Shown here piece by piece: positions 58,073 to 64,000 of a stretch of 64,000 bases of DNA. Numbering within the stretch: the stretch's first letter is position 1; every line of letters begins with the position of its first letter. The position numbers and the translations under genes were made by a program. The DNA is from Methylocystis sp. L43. Lineage in GTDB: Bacteria > Pseudomonadota > Alphaproteobacteria > Rhizobiales > Beijerinckiaceae. The stretch is from positions 1-64,000 of the forward strand of contig NZ_JADNRA010000024.1 in the NCBI RefSeq assembly GCF_015709525.1, written 5' to 3'. The notes beneath the pieces were generated by a model that saw nothing but the letters and a program-made list of their open reading frames with translations, searched no databases and had not been told where the DNA came from.

Positions 58073-61000
58073 CTATTTCCCAATCTCCACCCGCGCGCCG
58101 GCGCTCGTCGCCCGAAGGCCCTTCTTATACATCGCTGCGACAATCGCTGGCGGCTGCGTATAGGCGCCCGCCGTTTGCGCGCGGAGGCGGAAGGCGAAGC
58201 GATAGGTTCCCTTCGGCAGCGAATCGTAGGCGTAGAACACCCGGTCATCGCCAAAGGCGACCCATGTCGGCGGCAGCGTCGGCGCCATTGAGGGCTGCGC
58301 TTCGGCGGGCGCCGTGGCGAGATTGGGATTGAGCGGCTCGAAGCCCGCCGCGAGCGGGATCGAAATCGCGATATGCGTGCGATCCTCGGGATTGACCACT
58401 TCGGCCGTCTCTTCGATGAGATCGCCCTGCTTCACCTGCATAACGCCGTCGCGAGCTTCGATCTTTTCCGGCGCCTTGCCGCTTTCGATGCGCCAGCCCT
58501 GGCGCGTGATCGTAAAGCCGTCGCTCGTCGCTTGCGCCTTCGCGCCCGGCTCCGCCGGCATGTAGCTTGTCTCGATCATCGCGACGAGCGGCGCGTTGGA
58601 GCCGTTGGCGATCTTCAGCGGCGCGTCGCTGCTGGAGACATGGCGCACGACCGGCGTATTGGCGTCGAGCGTCAGCGCGCGATCCTGTCCGCCATCAGTG
58701 AAGGTCACGCCGATAGCCGCGGTCGGCCGCCGCCACCCCTCGGCCAGCGCTTCGATCGCGGCGGCGTCGGCGTTGGTCGTTCCCCAGCCGTCGCCTTCGC
58801 CAAGCCGCAGCAGCGCGTCGCGTAGCGCATTGGCGCGCGGATCGCCCGAGGCGGTGAGCGCCGCGGCGCGCACCATTTCGGCGAGGCTGCGCGTTTCGGA
58901 AGGAAGAATAATCGGCGAAGCGCTCTCCGCCGCCTGTCCGGCATAGACCTGCACGCCATTGCGGCTGGCGAATTTCACGCGGCTCCACATCGTATCGATC
59001 AGCGACGCGAGCGCGCGCTGATCGACATTGGGGAGAAGCGCGGCGGCGGACGCCATCTGCGCGACGCTGAGATTGGGCAGGAAGTCGGCGCGCCGCGAAA
59101 ATTCGGCGACATAGGAGTCGTCGAGCTTGCCGCCTTCAGCCAGCGCCGAAAGCGCCTCGACGCGCTCGCGCAATTCATCGCCCGAAAGCAATCGCGGATA
59201 GTCGGAGCGCAGTGACAATTTCAGGATATTGGCGAGACGATCCAACAGCGTCTTGTCGATCGGCTCGCCGGCGCGTTCCGCCCGCGCGAGGAAATCATAA
59301 GACCAGGCGGTCAGCGAGACATTGCCGCGCGCCCGCGGCCAGAAGGCGACGAGCCCGTCGGCGTCGATCGACTGGTCGATGATTTGCGCCGTCGACTTCA
59401 CATTGGCGGAGACGCGATCCTCGAGCCCCGCCGCCGCGAGAATTGGCCCGAAGCTCTTCAGCGCCAGTCCGCCGCGCGCGAGCGACAGCCGTTGCTCGGT
59501 GCAGCCATAGGGATATTCGACGAGCGCATTCAATCCAGCGACGAGCTTAATGAGCGACGGGTCGGCGGCGACGATCGTCTCGCGCGAGAAGCTGCCCGGC
59601 CGCGCCTGCGCGCCAGTGGGAGGGAGCGTCTTCGTTTCGCCGGGCGCGATCTCAACCAATTCGAAGCGGCGCGTCGCCTCGCGATCCTCTTTCACCGGCA
59701 GGGCGATTTCGACCGCGTCTTTCGCGCGGTCGGCGTCACGCTCGATGCGAAAGCCGAGCGTCGCGTCGCCGGCGAGTTGCGCCGGAGCCGCGGCGCGCAG
59801 ATCGATGCGCACTGGTCTATTCTGCGCCCATTCGATCTTGCGGCTCGTTTCGCCCGAGAGCGTCAGCGCCGGCGCCGCGATCGACGCCTTGCCCGCGCCG
59901 CCCGGTCCTTCGACGATGCGCGCGACGAGGCCGATATCGAAGGAATCGCCCGGCCGAATGAAGCGCGGCAACGCCGGCTGCGCGACGAGCGCCTGACGGA
60001 TCAGCAGTTCGCCGCCGGCCGCGCCGAAACGATCCGGCCCGCTCACCGCCTTGGCGCGCAGCTTGAACACGGTCAGCGTATCGGGAAGCTGCACCTTGAT
60101 TTTTGCGACGCCGTCGGGGCCGATCTTCACGCTCGGCAGATAGATCGGCACGGGTGTGAAATTCTTGCGCACGGAAATATTGTTCTCAGCGCCCCATTCC
60201 TGCAGCTCGTCGCCGTCGCCGCCGGCGATCTCTTCGAGCGGAATGACGCCGAAAGCCATGTTGCGCGTGTCGCGCGCCGCCATTTTCGTTTCGCGCTCGA
60301 CGATAAAGTTGGGCAGGGGATCGAGCGGGCGTTCCTTGGCGAGCGACAGCACCGCCTGATCGACCATCCAGAAGGTCGCTTCGCCGGATAGCGGTTTGCC
60401 GGCGTCGTCGGACAGCCGCAAGGCGACCTCGATCGCGTCGCCCGGGCGCGCCTTGGCCGGATGTTCGATCTTCACATTGACGATGTTCTTGACCGGCGTC
60501 ACCTCGATCCATTTCGTCGCCGCGATGGTGACAGGTTTGCCTTGGTCGAAACTCGCCGTCGGCTGCGGCGGCGCATCCTTCAGCCGTCCGCGCATGATCA
60601 GAAAATGCACGGCGAGCTTTGGCGTCTGCTCCTTTCTGACTGGCAGAGCATAGCGGCCGAAGCCATTGGCGATGTCGACGAACTCATAATCATAGACGCC
60701 GCTCGGCTGTTCGACGATGGCGAGCGCGCGCGCATGCTGGAACGGCGATTGGATAATCAGCGTCGCCGTTTCGCCCGGCGCATATTTGTCCTTGTCGGTC
60801 GTGATCGTCGCGGATTCGGCTGGCGGCCGCGCGAAGGTGACAGGCGTATCGCCGCCGACGAAAAAGTCGACGCTCACCTGCTGTCGGCGCTTGAGCCTGT
60901 CATAGGCCTCCAGCTGCACGACATAGACGCCGGCGTCGCGCGTCTCCAACTGGACCTTCTGCGCTTCCTTGGTGCTCGCCACCTTGCGTTCGATGAGAAT

Positions 61001-63922
61001 GTCGTCTTGCGTCTGCGTGACATATTTCGCCGCGCCCTGCGCGAAGTCGGAGGCCTGTAGCGTCGAAATCCAGTTGCGTTTGATGAGCCGCAGCGTCATC
61101 TCAAGACCGACGACCGCGTCGCCCTTGCCATCAATGGCGATGAGCTCCGGCGTCACCGCGCCGGGGCGCTCGACATAGCGAGGGGTCTTTACGCCGAGCA
61201 CGAAGGGCGGCAGCGCGATGACGTTCTGCACATTGCGCACTTCGACGCCGTCGTCGCCCGTCACCGTCGCTTCGATGGAGTAGCGGCGCGGCTGCGCCGT
61301 CGGCTCGATCGCGGTGTCGAAGGTCATGCGCGCGGCGCCGCCGGCGTCGGTGCGCTGATCGCGCTCGAGCACCGCCGTCGACTTGAACTTGCCGTCGCCG
61401 GAGAAGCGCGCGTCGGTCGAAAACAGAAAGCCTTCGCGCCCCGGCGGCGTGAAGACATGCGGAAATTGCGCGGCGCGCCATTTGACGGGGCGCTCCGCCG
61501 CAAGTCCGCCAGCGAAATAACGGGCAAGGAGGTCAACGTCGAAGGTCCCGTCGAGCGCAACGGTCTGCGGCGCATTGAGCACGACCTCAAACGTCGGAAG
61601 ACGATAGGCTTCTTTCTTGAAGGTGAACTGGCCGCAGGAAATGTCCTGAGCGGCTTCTGCCGATTCGCTCTCGCCCTCGGCGGCTTCCTCCGCTTCGGTT
61701 TTCTGTGCTTCCGCCTTCTTTGCCTTTTTCGGCGCATCCGGTTCAAACCGCGCCGAATAGTCGCCCGTCGCCTGCGTTTGCGCGTCGAACTTGTGATAGA
61801 AGCCGCCGGCTGCGTCGAGCTTCACCGGAATGCGCCATTCCTGATTGGCGGGTCCTGTCACGACAAGCGTCCCGCCCGTCTTGGTGAGACTCAGCGCGCC
61901 GCCGCGATAGCTGCGCACGAAGCCCTTGATGTGCGCGAATTCTTCCGGCCGATAGATCGGCCGCTCCGAGAAGAGGTGGCAGAGCGTTCGCGGCTTTTCG
62001 GCGCGCGGCTGGTCCGCCTCGCTTGTCCAGGCGAGCCATTCCGATTCCGGCTTTGACCAGATTTCCCGCGAATATTCCGACGGCGCGCTGGTGGGGTCGA
62101 TGACGAGCGTGTCGAGCCCCTTGTTGGCCACGATGCGGCGCGCTTCGCCGCCGCCGCGCTTGTCGGGCGTCCAGGAAAAGAAGCCCGAAGCGTCGGTGGT
62201 TCCGCTCGCGAGCGTGACGAATTTATCGTCCTTGATCCCTTCGACGCGGATTTGCGCGCCATTGACAGGCTGCGTCGTCGACAGCGAAGTGACCGCGAAA
62301 CGCACCCGCGTCGGCTCTTCGATGGCCGAGAGCGAGAGATCGGTGATCTGCACGCGCAGCCAGCGGCGCTTGTCGTCATCGACCGCGCGCAGGCCGACGA
62401 GATAGGAGCCCGGTTGGTCGCGGCCGCTGACTTTGGCGAAATCCTCCTTGAGGTCGACGCCGAATTTCGCGTCGGGGCCATTGCGGCGGATCGGCAGATC
62501 GACCAGCCGCGACACCGCGGGAGATCCGAGCGACTTGATGCGCTGCTTGATCGCCTCAGCCTCGATGTTGGCGGTCTCGCTCCACAACTTCGGCTCGTTG
62601 CCGGGCAAGGGCGGCGCGTCGGAATCGCTCGTTTCGACGCCATGCGCCGGGAAGGGAAAGAAGTCGCGCGACAGCGGATCGATGGCGTGGATGCGGACGT
62701 CCGCGCGGTCATAGCCGCGGCCGCGCAGCGGCAGAAGCTGCGGACCGAGCCGTTCGGCGACGCCATAGCCGGCGTCCCATTGCAGCGCCGGCGCGTCGCG
62801 GGTGAAGGCGAAGCGCTGCGAGAAGGCGCTCGCCAGCGCGCGTCCTTGCGAGTCTTTCAGCGCGCCTTCGGCGATGGAGAGTTCGTAAATCTGGTCCGAC
62901 AGGAATTTCGCAACGATGCGCAGCCGCCTGCCGTCGGTTTCGACGGCAAGATCGTCGACGGGCGGGGTGATGCGCAGCGCCTCGCGCGCGCGCAGAATGT
63001 CGATCGTCTCGGGCGTCGCGTTGAAAGAGAGCGTAAGCTGGCGCTTGCTCGCCGGCGCATAGGGGATGGCGGCGGCTTCGCCTTCCTCGTCGCCGCTCTC
63101 CGGCGACATGAGATAGGAGGCGCAACGCAACACGTTTTCGGCGCGGTCGTCGCTCCAGCCGCGCCCGCAGCTCGCCTCAGTCGCCGCGAAGGGCGGCGCG
63201 GTGCGCAGCCGCAATTCATAGGTCTGGTCGTCGAGTCCGGCTTCGTCGGAAAGGCGAAGCCGCAGGATCGCGACGCGGCCGTCGGCGATCCGATCACGGA
63301 AACGGATGACGTAGGTCTGTTCCTCGGCGCGCTCGCCCCGCTCCAGCGCGCGGATCTCATAGGCCGAAGCGCTGAGCATTTGTCCGCCCTGCGGCGAGAC
63401 GCCGGGCGAGGGACGCACTTCAATCGTGAGCAGCCGCGTCAGCGCGGCGACATCGACCGGCTCGGCGAAGGTGAGGGCGATCTGCGTCAGTTCGAGCTGC
63501 GGATCGGCGCCCTCGGCGGGATTGGTGGAACGCGGCGTCGGCAGCAGCGCGACGAGTCTGGTCTCCGCAGCGCCGAGCTTCACGTCGACGCGCGACAGCG
63601 GCTTCCAGGCGTCGGCGGGCCGAAACTGCAGCGCGCGCGGACCGAGCCAGCGCCATTCGCCGGCGGGCTGCGGGGTCATCGTCACATATTTTTGCGGCGT
63701 GTCTTCCGCGCCGCCGGCCTTTGGTCCCGCGTCGCTGGAGAAGAAGACCGTCACCGGATCATAAGCGCGCAGAAACCTATCTGGCGCGACGCGCGCGCCA
63801 TCGGCGCGTTGCGCGCGGTCGAACACTGGCGGGGTCTCGGCGCGCAGCGGCGTCGCCGCGGCAAGGAGCGCGCAGAGAGAGAGAAGCAGAATGTTTTTCA
63901 TCGCCGCGCCTTTCGAAATCAT
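58073..63922 (-). CDS. bacterial alpha-2-macroglobulin (YfhM-like)
   Basis: A 1949-residue protease-trapping protein of the bacterial periplasm. It has a signal peptide (MKNILLLSLCALLAAATPLRA), many immunoglobulin-like MG domains, an A2M-type block and a terpenoid-cyclase-like thioester domain with the intact thioester Cys1474 in YPYGCTEQRLS. E. coli YfhM is a lipoprotein; here the Cys in LSLCALL does not fit a good lipobox. The ATG at 63922 overlaps the stop of an upstream gene (ATGA); ATG 63901 gives the cleaner signal peptide. It precedes pbpC by four bases. Such pairs are thought to defend and repair the wall. Confidence 0.93.
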   Translation of the reverse strand: MISKGAAMKNILLLSLCALLAAATPLRAETPPVFDRAQRADGARVAPDRFLRAYDPVTVFFSSDAGPKAGGAEDTPQKYVTMTPQPAGEWRWLGPRALQFRPADAWKPLSRVDVKLGAAETRLVALLPTPRSTNPAEGADPQLELTQIALTFAEPVDVAALTRLLTIEVRPSPGVSPQGGQMLSASAYEIRALERGERAEEQTYVIRFRDRIADGRVAILRLRLSDEAGLDDQTYELRLRTAPPFAATEASCGRGWSDDRAENVLRCASYLMSPESGDEEGEAAAIPYAPASKRQLTLSFNATPETIDILRAREALRITPPVDDLAVETDGRRLRIVAKFLSDQIYELSIAEGALKDSQGRALASAFSQRFAFTRDAPALQWDAGYGVAERLGPQLLPLRGRGYDRADVRIHAIDPLSRDFFPFPAHGVETSDSDAPPLPGNEPKLWSETANIEAEAIKQRIKSLGSPAVSRLVDLPIRRNGPDAKFGVDLKEDFAKVSGRDQPGSYLVGLRAVDDDKRRWLRVQITDLSLSAIEEPTRVRFAVTSLSTTQPVNGAQIRVEGIKDDKFVTLASGTTDASGFFSWTPDKRGGGEARRIVANKGLDTLVIDPTSAPSEYSREIWSKPESEWLAWTSEADQPRAEKPRTLCHLFSERPIYRPEEFAHIKGFVRSYRGGALSLTKTGGTLVVTGPANQEWRIPVKLDAAGGFYHKFDAQTQATGDYSARFEPDAPKKAKKAEAQKTEAEEAAEGESESAEAAQDISCGQFTFKKEAYRLPTFEVVLNAPQTVALDGTFDVDLLARYFAGGLAAERPVKWRAAQFPHVFTPPGREGFLFSTDARFSGDGKFKSTAVLERDQRTDAGGAARMTFDTAIEPTAQPRRYSIEATVTGDDGVEVRNVQNVIALPPFVLGVKTPRYVERPGAVTPELIAIDGKGDAVVGLEMTLRLIKRNWISTLQASDFAQGAAKYVTQTQDDILIERKVASTKEAQKVQLETRDAGVYVVQLEAYDRLKRRQQVSVDFFVGGDTPVTFARPPAESATITTDKDKYAPGETATLIIQSPFQHARALAIVEQPSGVYDYEFVDIANGFGRYALPVRKEQTPKLAVHFLIMRGRLKDAPPQPTASFDQGKPVTIAATKWIEVTPVKNIVNVKIEHPAKARPGDAIEVALRLSDDAGKPLSGEATFWMVDQAVLSLAKERPLDPLPNFIVERETKMAARDTRNMAFGVIPLEEIAGGDGDELQEWGAENNISVRKNFTPVPIYLPSVKIGPDGVAKIKVQLPDTLTVFKLRAKAVSGPDRFGAAGGELLIRQALVAQPALPRFIRPGDSFDIGLVARIVEGPGGAGKASIAAPALTLSGETSRKIEWAQNRPVRIDLRAAAPAQLAGDATLGFRIERDADRAKDAVEIALPVKEDREATRRFELVEIAPGETKTLPPTGAQARPGSFSRETIVAADPSLIKLVAGLNALVEYPYGCTEQRLSLARGGLALKSFGPILAAAGLEDRVSANVKSTAQIIDQSIDADGLVAFWPRARGNVSLTAWSYDFLARAERAGEPIDKTLLDRLANILKLSLRSDYPRLLSGDELRERVEALSALAEGGKLDDSYVAEFSRRADFLPNLSVAQMASAAALLPNVDQRALASLIDTMWSRVKFASRNGVQVYAGQAAESASPIILPSETRSLAEMVRAAALTASGDPRANALRDALLRLGEGDGWGTTNADAAAIEALAEGWRRPTAAIGVTFTDGGQDRALTLDANTPVVRHVSSSDAPLKIANGSNAPLVAMIETSYMPAEPGAKAQATSDGFTITRQGWRIESGKAPEKIEARDGVMQVKQGDLIEETAEVVNPEDRTHIAISIPLAAGFEPLNPNLATAPAEAQPSMAPTLPPTWVAFGDDRVFYAYDSLPKGTYRFAFRLRAQTAGAYTQPPAIVAAMYKKGLRATSAGARVEIGK

Positions 63923-64000
63923 TGCGCCTTGCTTTTCTTCATGCCGGCCTTGTCGAGCAGCTCGGCGACGATCTCCGCCGGCGGCGCGTTCACAGGCGGC
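63919..64000 (-). CDS. C-terminal end of an unidentified gene (runs off window)
   Basis: The last 26 codons of a gene entering from the right edge: PPVNAPPAEIVAELLDKAG and MKKSKAQ, then TGA at 63919-63921. Its stop overlaps the alpha-2-macroglobulin ATG at 63922, so it is probably the first gene of that operon. Too little is present to name it. Confidence 0.6.
   Translation of the reverse strand, partial: PPVNAPPAEIVAELLDKAGMKKSKAQ

Noticed and set aside
56413-58332. 639-residue open frame on the plus strand opposite pbpC
   Set aside because: Arg/Gly-rich shadow of a high-GC coding strand; no family similarity, and pbpC on the minus strand has all catalytic motifs.
1-64000. CRISPR arrays, prophage genes, rRNA operons or known riboswitches
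   Set aside because: No regularly spaced repeats, phage structural genes, rRNA sequence or familiar riboswitch core was noticed on reading both strands; this is by eye and not a search.

Overview
The window is 64 kb of GC-rich chromosomal DNA packed with short-spaced operons. The gene content points to an alphaproteobacterium of the order Hyphomicrobiales (Rhizobiales): an EipB/DUF1849 envelope protein, a DUF1192 protein, a SleB-type hydrolase, tandem phasins of the polyhydroxybutyrate type, an HisKA_2-type kinase beside a stress cluster, and a dispersed palindrome typical of this order. PPDK and a carbonic anhydrase/SulP pair would suit a type II methanotroph such as Methylocystis or Methylosinus, but no methane-oxidation gene is present, so the genus is only a guess. 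Most of the window is ordinary core metabolism.

Layout. 0-0.4 kb: end of an IS110-type insertion sequence. 0.6-10.3 kb: DUF1192 protein, pyruvate phosphate dikinase, a cyclic-nucleotide-binding membrane protein, YjbQ, a SleB-type cell-wall hydrolase, the folate genes pabB-pabC, a YmdB-type phosphoesterase and a BASS transporter. 10.4-19.0 kb: zinc metallopeptidase, GT2-like protein, NAD(P)HX repair enzyme, carbonic anhydrase plus SulP transporter, a Cys-rich Sel1-like protein, a GDPD/RidA pair and EipB. 19.0-21.8 kb: SGNH hydrolase and a putrescine operon (pyruvoyl arginine decarboxylase plus agmatinase). 21.9-26.5 kb: a stress cluster (glycine-zipper stress protein, hemerythrin, large catalase, HisKA_2 kinase). 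26.9-29.4 kb: a HAD phosphatase/APH kinase pair and periplasmic CuZn superoxide dismutase.

29.4-31.1 kb is accessory DNA against the 3' end of tRNA-Ser(TGA): a RelE/XRE toxin-antitoxin pair with two perfect operators and an HNH-like protein. 31.3-33.8 kb: panC, acylphosphatase and aroE. 33.9-37.5 kb: two phasins, a large PAS histidine kinase and an unlisted 25-residue membrane peptide. 37.8-44.4 kb: the pxpABC 5-oxoprolinase operon, a DUF5765 membrane protein, glyoxalase II with a cupin, a methyltransferase and an esterase. 44.8-48.1 kb: small membrane proteins, then a divergent SGNH/FkbM pair against the 3' end of tRNA-Arg(CCT). 48.2-54.2 kb: ArsR/AHSA1, galE, galU, a ketoacyl-ACP synthase and murA. 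54.2-55.7 kb is decayed, less GC-rich DNA with pieces of RTX-type calcium-binding proteins and a foreign-looking exported protein. 55.7-64 kb: pbpC and a giant alpha-2-macroglobulin, the usual bacterial pair, and the tail of one further gene.

The features most worth a second look are a dispersed palindromic repeat carried in frame inside pbpC, the toxin-antitoxin control region (two operators 33 bp apart, with a promoter that would give a leaderless toxin mRNA), the pyruvoyl arginine decarboxylase-agmatinase operon, the catalase promoter resembling the EcfG consensus, and the RTX graveyard. I found no CRISPR array, prophage, rRNA or clearly novel multi-gene system.
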